A stretch of DNA of 64,000 nucleotides, taken from Zygnema cylindricum (Eukaryota > Streptophyta > Zygnematophyceae > Zygnematales > Zygnemataceae). A model generated the notes under the pieces. The model saw only the letters and a list, made by a program, of their open reading frames with translations. It made no database searches and was not told the origin of the DNA. This document shows, in pieces, positions 54,792-64,000 of this stretch. Made by a program: the position numbers and the translations under genes. The stretch lies in NCBI GenBank assembly GCA_037447655.1, contig JBBHKE010002445.1, positions 555,481 through 619,480 of the forward strand, in the 5' to 3' direction. Numbering within the stretch: the first letter of the stretch is position 1; each line of letters opens with the position of its first letter.

Positions 54792-56735
54792 TCAACTAGA
54801 TGTTAACTCAATTAGATGCTTATTAAATAGTTGAATATCGTCACTCACAGGAATACCGATGGCATATTGATCCATGCCTTCCATAGTTTCAACAACCTTC
54901 TTTATGTCATCATTGATTTGTCTGATGACATCGATGTTACTATCTTTTCGAAGTTTTTTTCGCCTGTCAGTTTTCCAAGAAGGATCGATTGTTTGCTCGG
55001 GGTAATCATTCATCAACTCATCCGGTACAATGTAGCAAATATCCCAATTGACATTTTCGTCCAGCTTCAAAAGCCAACAAACATTGACGGGATTGACAAC
55101 GAAACCATGTTTCAAATTCAAGGTCGCGTTCATCAAGTGACCTTTATTGACAAAGTCCACAGCCGGGTAATTTTGTTTATGGGAAACAAAAATGACACTG
55201 TCTTCCCCTTCAAAGGACGATGTGTCTTCAAAAGTAGATGCATACTCATTCACCAAATCAAGGCGACTTTCTTTAAAATCAATTGTTGAAAATATACCAG
55301 TTTTGAGATCTTTCATACGAAAATCACCGCCATTCTTAAGTTTCTCAAGAGCAAAAACTTCGAACATGTTCCCAGCCAAAACGCCCTGAAAATTTTTACG
55401 AGCATATTCAATCGCTTTCCCCAAGTCAATCGTATCATCACTTTTACATTTCCGAAACAACTTTTCAGTAACAAAAAATGATGCATGCCGATATGTGAAG
55501 TCTTCGAAATTGTCTTTGGGAACAATGTGAACAAGGTCGTGGAAAACATCTGGTTGTTTACTAAAACCTTTCCCCAAAATATGCATCAACTTATGGGGTT
55601 TGGGAACGTTGTTAATCAACATTTCTAATTCGTCGTTCATTGATTCGAAAATTTTCGTAGGATGAAAAACTCGTCGCGGTACGCCTCCGAAATAATTAAT
55701 GCGCTCTTCAATACGCTTTTCCAAAGGGTGACCCAAACAAACCCTCGAGAATTCAGAAAACTCCGACCTACTCCATAATGGCATGTAGGCGAATTTATGA
55801 TTTTTAGTTTTTTTAAAATCATTGTACAACTCTCCTCGCCTCGGAGATGCAGCCAAAATAACAATGGGAGAATCAGCCACTGCATCGAGAGTATCATATA
55901 AATCGACAACCTTTTGGCTGTTGGAAACAAGTTCAACGCCGTGTATTAACCGGTCAGAAGAGTCTAAAACAGAGATTCCCTCTGAAGTTACAACAAAGGT
56001 GTGATTCGGGACGGCATGGTTTCTGTATTTGATATTACAACCAAGACGCCTGAAAACGTACACGAGATAGAGAAGCATCATAGATTTACCAACCCCAGGA
56101 GTTCCAAGAATAGTCAAGCCAACTCTCGAGTTGCTTATGCATTTTGAGTCACTGTCTTCCGACCAAACTTGCATTTTATCCATAATTGCATCGTAGCAAT
56201 CACGAATCATCAATGTTTGGTACATGTGACCATCGACAAATTCAAATTGCTCAAATTCCAAATATCTCGTCGATAAAGAGTCATCATACTTTTTTTCGGC
56301 GTTGACTATCTTCTCAAGAGCTTTTAGCAAAATTATCATCACCCCGTTCGTTTCAAGACTTGGCAGTCCACTCGTTTCAACTTGTGGACAAATCAAAAAC
56401 CTTGCCATATCATCACTATGCAACGCTGGATCTTCTTCAGGCCTCTTCATCTTCTTCTCCCATACATGAAGGCTATATTTCTCTTGAGAAGTCAACTTGT
56501 TTCGGTAAAGTTCACCTTTTATCTTCAAGGCTTCTAATTCGTCCATTTTTTTCGAAATGACTTGCAAATTGCCTCGTGCTTCCCGAAGAGAATGAAACAT
56601 ACTACGATAAATCTCATCATCTTTCTCAAGGCTCTTTATCTCCTCAACAAATTGTTCGAGGTCATTTTTCTCTTCGTGAGTCAAACTGTTAAAGTGGAGG
56701 GCGGCTTTCTTCTTCAAGGCTTTCAATTCTCTCAT
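54792..56735 (-). CDS. Crinkler/RHS-like P-loop NTPase with C-terminal nuclease-like region (647 aa)
   Basis: The only long intact host-type ORF. Residues 1-110 hold two copies of a ~65-residue charged, coiled-coil-prone unit (MRELKALKKKAALHFNSL and MDELEALKIKGELYRNKL). Residues 190-360 are a P-loop NTPase: Walker A GTPGVGKS at 211-218, a hydrophobic Walker B-like strand at 290-296 and a GGVPRRVF motif at 350-357, characteristic of the Crinkler (CRN) and retrotransposon hot spot (RHS) families. Residues 455-545 contain a helix with GNMFEVFALE, then PAVDFV (D527) and ATLNLKHG (K543), compatible with a PD-(D/E)XK fold. The start is the first Met after an in-frame TAA 51 bp upstream. No signal peptide is visible. 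CRN/RHS proteins include pathogen effectors and nuclear proteins; the role here cannot be told from sequence. An upstream exon cannot be excluded. Confidence 0.75.
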   Translation of the reverse strand: MRELKALKKKAALHFNSLTHEEKNDLEQFVEEIKSLEKDDEIYRSMFHSLREARGNLQVISKKMDELEALKIKGELYRNKLTSQEKYSLHVWEKKMKRPEEDPALHSDDMARFLICPQVETSGLPSLETNGVMIILLKALEKIVNAEKKYDDSLSTRYLEFEQFEFVDGHMYQTLMIRDCYDAIMDKMQVWSEDSDSKCISNSRVGLTILGTPGVGKSMMLLYLVYVFRRLGCNIKYRNHAVPNHTFVVTSEGISVLDSSDRLIHGVELVSNSQKVVDLYDTLDAVADSPIVILAASPRRGELYNDFKKTKNHKFAYMPLWSRSEFSEFSRVCLGHPLEKRIEERINYFGGVPRRVFHPTKIFESMNDELEMLINNVPKPHKLMHILGKGFSKQPDVFHDLVHIVPKDNFEDFTYRHASFFVTEKLFRKCKSDDTIDLGKAIEYARKNFQGVLAGNMFEVFALEKLKNGGDFRMKDLKTGIFSTIDFKESRLDLVNEYASTFEDTSSFEGEDSVIFVSHKQNYPAVDFVNKGHLMNATLNLKHGFVVNPVNVCWLLKLDENVNWDICYIVPDELMNDYPEQTIDPSWKTDRRKKLRKDSNIDVIRQINDDIKKVVETMEGMDQYAIGIPVSDDIQLFNKHLIELTSS

Positions 56736-57560
56736 ATTTTTTGAGATGACAGTCAGTTGCTCACAATACCACGCCTCTATATATTATCAATGGTTTTGTA
56801 GTTGCCCAAAGCGGATATTTGCAAAGTGTATTGTTGACAACGATTATGAAATTCGATGCTATCTTAAACCACTTCCATAAGCAAATCCCCTGCGCCCAAT
56901 GAATTTAATGAAAAAAGATGGATGAAATTATGTGGACTTCAAGAGTTTCACAAAAAAAGAGTGAGATGTAGGCAAAAAGGAGGACGCTTAAAAGAGAGAA
57001 ATAAGAGAAATAAGGTTACATAGCGTGAGAGGGAGGTAGAGTAAGTGAGAGAGAAAGATATGTAAACTAGTTCCAAAGTTTTAAAAAGAAACAGAACCCC
57101 TACATATGTCGAAGAACTTGTGTGAGCGGAGATGAGGCGTATGGAATAAGTGAGGACTAAGAGAAGGAAAGGGTGTGAATCTTGTAGGAAGGCCAACTCC
57201 CTAATGCTTATAATGTTTACTCGTATGTTTTTAGATATTTCATGCAGGTTTTCACTTTGAACTTGGACATACTTGAAATCCTTATTTTAGAACAAATATT
57301 CAACTAGTTTACAACTATTTACATAGTTTTCTTAGGAATTTTACCATTCTTCTGCATCAAAGGTCATCAATAAACAACACTTAAAACAGTAATGCTACAA
57401 ATAAGAGCAAGTTTTTGAAAACACTTTACCACTCTTCTAAAAAAATCTGGAGCAAGACCAAAATCTAGAGCAAGACCAAAATCAAGAGAGGTAGGTTCCA
57501 AAATTATACAAAGAAGTTTCGATTTCAAAGGGTGCAAGGGAAACATAAATATCACCAAGC
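56736..57560. other. upstream region of the Crinkler-like gene
   Basis: About 800 bp of AT-rich, non-repetitive sequence. No clear TATA box or repeat; a short tandem AAAATCTAGAGCAAGACC-like pair lies at 57445-57485. Confidence 0.4.
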
Positions 57561-57599
57561 CTTCTTCTTTGAGTTCTCTTTACACTTCCCTCAACTTTC

Positions 57600-58860
57600 C
57601 TTTCCACGTTACTTCATCTATCTCTCTCTCAAGATCCCTGTCCCTCTCTAACCCCTCCTTTTTCGCTGTCCCCCCCTTCCTTTCCGCCCCCTCTCAATCT
57701 CCCTCTCCCTCTCCCTCTCTTTCTCGTCCCCAACTCCTCTCCCTCCCTTTGTCCCACTCCCAACCCCTCTCCCTATCCCTCTCCCTCTCCACTCCATCTC
57801 TCCCACTCCACGCCAACTCTCCCTCTCCTTTTCCCTCTCCTCCCCAACTCTCCCTCTCCTTCCCAACTCTCTCTCTCCCTCTCCCTCTCCCTCTTCCTCT
57901 CCCTCTCCCTCTCCCTCTCCTCCCTCTCCCTCTTCTCTTGCCTCTCTCTCTCCCTCTTCTCTCCTCCCTCCTCTCCTCTCCCTCTTCCTCTCCCTCTCCC
58001 TCATGCCCTTCCTCTCCCTCTCCCTCTTTCCCCCCTCCCGACCCTTTACCCCCTCCTATTCTTCTCTCCTAACCCCTACTCTCTCTCTCCTACCTCCTCT
58101 CCCTCTCCCCTTTCTCTTAACAACCCCTCCTCTCCCTCTCTTACCTCGACACCTACTCCCTCTCTATCCTCTGTCTCTCCTCCCTCCTCTCCCTCCATTC
58201 TCTCTCACCTCCCCTCCATTCTCTCTCACCTCCCCTCCCCTCTCCCTCTCCCCCTCCCCCTCCCCCCTCCCTCACCCCCTCCCCCTTCCCCTACCTCTCC
58301 CCCTCCTTCTCCCTCTCCCCCTCCCTCTCCCCCTCCCCCTCCCTTTCCCCCTCCCTCTCCTTCTCCTTATCTCTCTCCCTCTCCCTCTCGTCCCCAACTC
58401 CTCTCCCTCTCCCTCTACCACTCCCAACAACTCTCCCTCTCCCTCCCCCTCTCCCTCTCCCTCTCCCTCTCCCTCTTCCTCTCCCTCTCCCTCTTCCTCT
58501 CCCTCTCCCTCTCCCTCTCCCTCTCCCTCTCCCTCGCCCTCTCCCTCTCCCTCTCCCTCTCCCTCTCCCTCTCCCTCTCCCTCTCCTTCTCCCTCTCCCT
58601 CTCCCTCTCCCTCTCCCTCTCCCCCATCTTCTCCCTCTCCCCCCTCTAGAAATCACCCCTCCTGTCTCTCTCCCCTCCCTCTCCCTCCCCCCTCCCCCTC
58701 TCTCTCTCTTGCTCTCGAGCTCCTTCCCTCCCTCACTCTCTCCCTCCAATTCCTCCCTCTCTCCTTCCCTCTCCCCCTCTTCCCCTTTCCCCTCTTTCCT
58801 TCTCCCCCAATCCCCCCTTTCTCTCTGCCCTTCTCTTCTCTCTCTCTCTTCTCTTCGATG
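57600..58860 (+). repeat. CTCCCT hexamer-rich pyrimidine tract (about 1.2 kb)
   Basis: The core 58430-58625 is an almost pure (CTCCCT)n array. The flanks are degenerate with CTCTCC, CCCCTCC and CCCAACTC words. The Pro/Ser/Leu ORFs (57569-58072, 58003-58875) and Arg/Glu/Gly shadows are composition artefacts. Confidence 0.92.
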
Positions 58861-59539
58861 AGTTTTCATACCTGATTTGTGTTGTCAAGTTAATGCGCTG
58901 TCACGTCACGTCACGTCCTCTTTTGCGTCTCTTACACTGTTGAAAAAGTTTGAACTGTTAAAACGTTTAAATTTCCTTGCAATTATCTGCACAAAATGTG
59001 GAGATAAAACCGAATCAAACTCTATTAGTTCCTAATCTCAATCCTTGAATCTCCATCCTTTCAACCTAATTCCTCCCTCCTCAGCCAAATCATTACTTCG
59101 ATATTCATGATTCTTATATTTGAGGTTGAGTGTTTATTAATCTCACTAGTACTTAGATTGCGTTTTACAGTTTTAGGGTGTGCTAGGGGCTTTAGGATAT
59201 TTTAGATCTTTACGATTTAACATTTGATTTAACATTTAAATTTGCCTTTCCGTCTGGCAATTCTCTAGTTTTACCTCTCCTTTCATAAACCATATGCTAT
59301 AGACAGTACTATGAACCAGTGGAGGAGAGACATGCGACTGAAATAACGTGAACATTGACATGTTTTGCTACAGAACCTAGATGACATACAATTACCTTTC
59401 GTTATATAGAATGAAAACATTTTTTTATACGTTAAGCCCGACTAAATTGGTCATGAATTGCCTTATCACAACTGAACAAGTTCCTAATCACTTGCGCAAA
59501 CAAGTCAGACCTTTGCCACTCAAAGTGATTATAAATCAA
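58861..59539. other. unassigned interval
   Basis: A short tandem CACGTCACGT lies at 58900-58918; otherwise no recognisable feature. Confidence 0.45.
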
Positions 59540-59775
59540 TATCAACTCCCTCCCTCCCTCCCTCACTCAAAGTCACATACACACTCTTCTCTCCCTCTCT
59601 CTTACGCTTCCACCCTGTTCTCCCTCCTCTGCCTTCTCCTCTCTTCCCTTCACTCCCTTTCTCCCCTTCTCCCTTTCTCCCCTTCTCCATTTGTCTCTCT
59701 TCCTCCCTCTTCCCCTCTCTCTCCCTCCTCCTTCCCCTCTCTCTCCCTCTCCTTCCCCTCTCTCTCCCTCTCCTT
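59540..59775 (+). repeat. second CTCCCT-type pyrimidine tract
   Basis: CTCCCTCC and CTCTCTCCCTCTCCTTCCCC units, similar in strand and composition to 57600-58860. Confidence 0.88.
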
Positions 59776-60686
59776 GTACGAACAGGTACCCTATACCTTA
59801 CCTAAGTGTATCTTCAGTTATCGTGTTTTACAGGGGTTTTCAAAAAGGTTTTAGGGTTTTTCTAGATTTCACACTTCAAAAAGTAACTCCTGCAAAAAAT
59901 TATTATAATTTAACGTTTGCAACTATTACTATCTAAAATAGCAATATTACTTAAAAATATTAAAAAAATATTTTTTTATTTAATGTTGATGTTTTTTGCT
60001 ATAATTATTTAAAAGTATGCGGCAGATACGACAAGTACACCAATAGTTTCTTTCTTTTTGAAAACCCGTTTAATATTTTTCAAACTAGGGTTTACCTCCG
60101 AAACCGGATTATTTCTTTTCAAAATCAGGTTTTGCTTTTTTTAAACCAGGCGTATTATAAAAAAATAAAAATAAATCACAAACTTAATTTAGAAACCATT
60201 AAGTATTATGGAAATTGCGTAAAAGAGAGGAAGATTCATTTTCAGGAGGGAGAGAAGAGTGAATGTGGTTGTCTTTCTCGACCAAATTAGCAACAGCTTC
60301 ACATAAAGAGGGTGAGAGGGAGAGGGAGGGAGAGAAACCTACCTTTTGTTTGTCGGTCGTCTTGAGCTTTTCCAGGAATTCGAGGGGCGAAAGGTGTGTA
60401 TGCTTCTTTTTACTTCTCGATTGTTTCTTTTTTTTTGCTTCTCGGTTATTTTCTTGCTTTTTAAGGAAATTAAGTGTTGAAGCTCTTAGTAGAGCGAAAG
60501 GCATATATGCATCTCGAAAAAAATTAGGGCAAAGAAAAAGATTTTTTACTCTATGAAGAAAAGGTCTTCAATAAGGGAAGAGAGATCTCACCGATGAGTG
60601 CTTAGGTTTTGAAGTGCGGAAACCATTGAAACTCTGTACACTGTTTCACCGTACAGCATAAACCGTACAACATAAACCGTACAGTA
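59776..60686. other. AT-rich interval
   Basis: A short GGGAGAGG purine stretch lies at 60308-60332. Small ORFs (60199-60504 minus, 60263-60556 plus) overlap and are not convincing. Confidence 0.45.
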
Positions 60687-61206
60687 CACCGTGAATCGCT
60701 ATTAGCGTAATGAAATAGATAGCATAATGAAACAATTAGCGTTATTTACGCTAATTGGGAATGTCGTTTTTTTTTTGAAATAATTTTTATTCTAATTTTT
60801 CGTATACTCTAATTTGCAAACTGCTTTGTAAAAATTTTCGGTGCAGAATATCTCCACACTAAAATATGTGCATTTACGAAATTGTTCAAATCGTACGCCG
60901 TCGCGTTTTTTTGACATCCGCGAATGCCGGAAAATATTTACGCAATTACATGTTAGCGCGACTCCTTGACAGCGTGAATATATTTTCTGTACTTTTCTAC
61001 TTGAAAAAGTACAAAAAAGTACGTCTCTGACAGACCGTACACCACACTATTTACGATGGCACTATATTAGAGTCATGAATCCTATTTTATGGAACACCTC
61101 AAATAACGTGTAGGAACATTTAGAATGTCTAATTCTATTTGAGAATTTGCCCAAAAAAACAGGGTACCTCAATTAGCGACCAACACGCTAATAGCGATTC
61201 ACGGTG
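60687..61206. mobile_element. TA-MITE, complete (520 bp)
   Basis: Its ends are CACCGTGAATCGCTATTAG and the exact complement, flanked by TA (60685-60686 and 61207-61208). The subterminal regions carry ATTAGCGTTATTTACGCTAATT. The flanking GTAC context is shared between ends. The best-defined member of the family. Confidence 0.9.
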
Positions 61207-61290
61207 TACTGTTGTGTTGTGTTCTACTGTACAGTTGTACTTTTCCAATAAATGGAAGTGTTGGAGGCTTGATGGACAAAAAGTACAGTA

Positions 61291-61450
61291 CACCGTGAAT
61301 TGTTATTAGCGCATAGAAATTATTAGTGTAAAGAAAAAATTAGCGTCATTCATTCTAATTTAGTGCAAGGAGACGTGGCAGATTATGGTCCACTTTCTTA
61401 AATAGTGTAGTTTATTCTATTTAACGTATGAATATGAAATTTAATTTTTG
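61291..61450 (+). mobile_element. TA-MITE left half
   Basis: CACCGTGAATTGTTATTAGC follows TA at 61289-61290. The body segment GACGTGGCAGATTATGGTCC (61371-61390) recurs at 63951-63970. No right end found. Confidence 0.65.
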
Positions 61451-61595
61451 GGGTGCCGATATAGGTTTTGAAGTGCGTGAAACTCTTTATACTGTATTAC
61501 ATCTTCAGACTTTATTTGCAAAGATGTGACTGTGACAGCCATTTACATGGCGCATCGTCGGGTAACTTTCTCATGTTCTATGGAGTGCACTAAAC

Positions 61596-61956
61596 CATAG
61601 TTCAAAAGTAGGCGTTTTTTCGTAGGCCTTAAATAGGCCGCCTTTAGCGTAGGTTGTGTTACGGGCTTTCCATGTGATCTTCTTAGATCACTACTTTGAT
61701 CAACGACCGTCCTATCGTCCAAATCTGACGGTTTAAAAAAAGTACATCAAAACTCACAGAAAATTATTTTTTTGTCCAAATGTTTTTCAAAATTTAGACA
61801 TGACATTTAATTCTCTATCGATCGATGCGCAACTCAACCCTGTTACTATTTTATTTCATTTTGCAGCCAATACAATATGGGTCTTAAGGTAGTATTGTAA
61901 AATTTACGTACGAGAGGCATATTGTATGGGCGACTTTCACCTACTTTAAAACTATG
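61596..61956. mobile_element. CATAG-MITE, 361 bp, perfect 8-bp TSD
   Basis: The ends CATAGTTCAAAAGTAGGCG and complement of CATAGTTTTAAAGTAGGTG are flanked by CACTAAAC on both sides (61588-61595, 61957-61964). The body shares GGGTCTTAAGGT and GCATATTGTATGGGC with the copy at 7751-8026. Confidence 0.9.
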
Positions 61957-62084
61957 CACTAAACACTGCGCTAAACCGTTGCGTGAGCACGCAATAAAAA
62001 TGCTTCCTCAAAAGATTTAGTGCGACGCACTTCACTGGTACAATACAATACACAGTGTATCGCCACTATAATTTATTGCTAACT

Positions 62085-62600
62085 AGTAAATCAACGCCCG
62101 TTACACGGGCATGTACCCTGTTCAGTTTATCACGCCTGTTTTTCATGCCCTTTTTTCATGCCAATTTTTCATGCCCGTTACAAAAACGACCACCCGTACC
62201 TTTTACCTGGATGGATGGACCTGTACCTTTTCCTGTAGTCGTTCGTAGAGACAATTGACGGCACCGTAACAATGTGCCTGCAATACGGCAGTATGTACTG
62301 CCGACGCACGGCACCGCAACATTGTGCCTGCGGTACGGCAAGATGTACTGCCGACGCACGGCAACGTTACGTCGTGCCAGCGGTACGGCGGTCTCTACCG
62401 CTGACGCACGGCAATATTACATTACGCCATCCGTACGGCGATCTGCACATTGACGGTTGACAACGCTATAAACGGTACGACAATCCGTACTGCGGACGGA
62501 CAGAAAACAGACACACCGCCTATATAAGGCTTTCCACAAAGGCGTCTGAAAGACTCTTATTTATATACTGACAAGACAAAATGAGCCCGTTACACGGGCG
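62085..62600. repeat. pair of GCCCGTTACACGGGC hairpins
   Basis: The same 15-base self-complementary word occurs at about 62096-62110 and 62583-62597, in identical loop orientation, about 487 bp apart and enclosing the 50-bp array. No transposon terminus was recognised beside either. Confidence 0.55.
62251..62450 (+). repeat. 50-bp tandem array, four copies
   Basis: Copies start near 62256, 62306, 62356 and 62406 with the phrase GACGCACGGCA and a CGGTACGGC core. Diverged single units recur near 63470-63515 and 63775-63865, each leading into a TA-MITE terminus. Confidence 0.9.
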
Positions 62601-63516
62601 AGTTTCGTGTTGTGTGTGTTTATGCTTGTATACAATTTTTAGCCAATGTAATGGTTTGAGCCCTAATTGTCCAATTTGTACGAATTTGGATTTTTTTCCG
62701 ATTTTAACGTAATATTCGCTACTTTTATACTTTTCTTAAAATCGGTTTAGTTTCCAATGTACGAACATGTATAAAAATGTACGGAGAGCGTAATCATAGA
62801 AAATCCTTCAAAAATCTTAAAATGTACGGAAATTGAACAGAAATTTACCGTAATATACGGAAAGTGTACCATACAAAACCTAATGGTACGACAATATTTG
62901 GCAGTCGTACTCAAATATGAAGGAATGTACAGCAATGTACCCTAAAATCCCTAAAATCCCCCCTTTAATTACCCTTATATGTACGAAAATGTACGACCAC
63001 TGTGCGTAACTACACGAAAAGTGTAGCGTAGCTATATTGAAATATACGGGACTGTACGAAAATAAACCCTACAAACCCTAAAATAAATAACCTTAACAAG
63101 TACGGAAACTACGGACGATGTACTACAGTTATACTCAAACATACGGAATGTAAGGAAATGTACTCTAAAGCCCTAAAAAGCCTATAAATAACCCTTAAAG
63201 ATGCAAAGTGTAGGGTCATCGTCAGGAAATGTACAAAAATGTACTGCTACATAGGTAAATACGCATTTTATAACATTTTATTCAACGTTAAATGCGTATC
63301 GTGCATAGTATTCGCTCATTTGTTCCGTGCGTATTATGCGCACGGGACACTTATGGTCAATCTGCACGCTATGCGTCACTTTTGGCGGACCGCACTTACT
63401 TTTAACAACGCTTTTTTAGGGGCTGGTACGACTGGTAGTTTTTTTTTAGGGATTGTTGGCAACTTTAGATTGTGCCAACGGTACGGCGGTCCGTACCGTG
63501 ACCCACAGCAACGCTA
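62601..63516. other. GTAC-rich interval
   Basis: Many AATGTACGGAAA-type words occur without regular period. The plus ORF 63239-63535 has no recognisable motif. Confidence 0.45.
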
Positions 63517-63770
63517 CATTGTGAATCGTTATTAGTGTCAAAGTCACTAATTTTCACGACGGCGTACGTTTTCTACTATCTTGTACAAATACATATATTA
63601 ATGTATATAATCGTATGGCGAATATTCCATTTTTGTTGTACCCAAATTAGCATTAAGCCGAAATTATAATACACCTTTAAAAAAAAAAAAAAAAATTCTT
63701 AATTAGCATCAATTGCAGTAATTTTTCTTCAACAATATTTAAACTTTGACATTAATAACGATTCTCGGTG
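63517..63770. mobile_element. TA-MITE, 254 bp, diverged
   Basis: Left CATTGTGAATCGTTATTAG after TA; right end complement of CACCGAGAATCGTTATTAAT, followed by CA instead of TA. Confidence 0.7.
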
Positions 63771-63869
63771 CACATTGTGCCACTCGTACGACGGTTTGTA
63801 CCGAGAAGCACGACAATGCTACATTGTGTCAGCGGTACGGTTGTCTTTACCGCGACACAGTCAACGCTA

Positions 63870-64000
63870 CACTGCCAATCGCTATTAGAGTCAAGGATTA
63901 ATTAGCGTCAAAAAACAATTAGCGTTATTGATTCTAATTTAGTACCTGAGACGTGGCAGATTATGGTCCACGTACTTAAATAGCGTTATTAATTGTATTT
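63870..64000 (+). mobile_element. TA-MITE left part, runs off the window
   Basis: CACTGCCAATCGCTATTAG follows TA (63868-63869), then AATTAGCGTTATTGATTC and the GACGTGGCAGATTATGGTCC segment. Confidence 0.7.

Noticed and set aside
57569-58875. Long Pro/Ser/Leu ORFs and opposite-strand Arg/Glu/Gly ORFs
   Set aside because: They are translations of the CTCCCT array; open in several frames, with no non-repetitive core.

Overview
The window is nuclear DNA from a large, repeat-rich eukaryotic genome. It has no bacterial-style operons, rRNA or canonical tRNA genes, and about 90% of what can be recognised is mobile-element material. Three things point, as inference only, to a streptophyte (green alga or early land plant) background: Ty1/copia primer sites complementary to the anticodon half of a plant-type initiator tRNA-Met, LTRs carrying G-box (CACGTG) motifs, and a Ty3/gypsy element with an internal DNA cytosine-5 methyltransferase domain, an arrangement known from charophytes.

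Layout. 1-1640: a broken copia integrase fragment abutting a gypsy RT fragment. 2.7-7.2 kb: MITEs, a minus-strand LINE-type endonuclease relic, a 0.9-kb inverted repeat, and a repeat whose inverted partner lies at 31.6-32.4 kb. 7.75-10.95 kb: an 8-bp-TSD MITE, an LTR of family B, and a decayed copia RT/RNase H ending in an LTR of family A. 12.2-14.0 kb: unrecognised minus-strand ORFs. 14.26-28.8 kb: a dense nest of LTR families A and B, including a 4.36-kb block present twice (14261-18617 and 22491-26847), whose last 4,057 bp show no difference. 28.8-35.1 kb: a reversed family A LTR, unassigned sequence, repeats, MITEs and another family B LTR.

35.3-48.0 kb: a Ty3/gypsy element (gag, cytosine-5 methyltransferase-like domain, RT, RNase H, integrase), interrupted in a gag zinc knuckle by a 6.0-kb copia element (36650-42686, minus strand) with two LTRs and a perfect 5-bp target duplication, ATGAC. 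The copia gag starts inside its LTR and reads through the primer-binding site. Its pol is broken by a 16-bp tandem duplication in the protease, one nonsense codon and frameshifts.

48.8-64 kb: purine/pyrimidine tracts, an 863-bp hAT-type element with a perfect 8-bp target duplication, and the only long intact non-retroelement ORF of the window: a 647-residue minus-strand protein (54792-56735) with a P-loop NTPase and a C-terminal PD-(D/E)XK-like region of the Crinkler/RHS type. A relic of a paralogue's C-terminus lies in opposite orientation at 49.49 kb. The right end has TA-flanked MITEs, another 8-bp-TSD MITE and a four-copy 50-bp tandem array.

Family names used here: LTR-A (copia, ~1 kb, starts TGTTRAAAT, with an antisense tRNA-like module), LTR-B (~0.9 kb, starts TGTTGKTTT, with a conserved 7-bp hairpin), LTR-D (the copia at 36.6-42.7 kb), TA-MITE (termini CACCGTGAATCGCTATTAG, TA flanks), CATAG-MITE (8-bp TSD) and hAT-TATCG (8-bp TSD).
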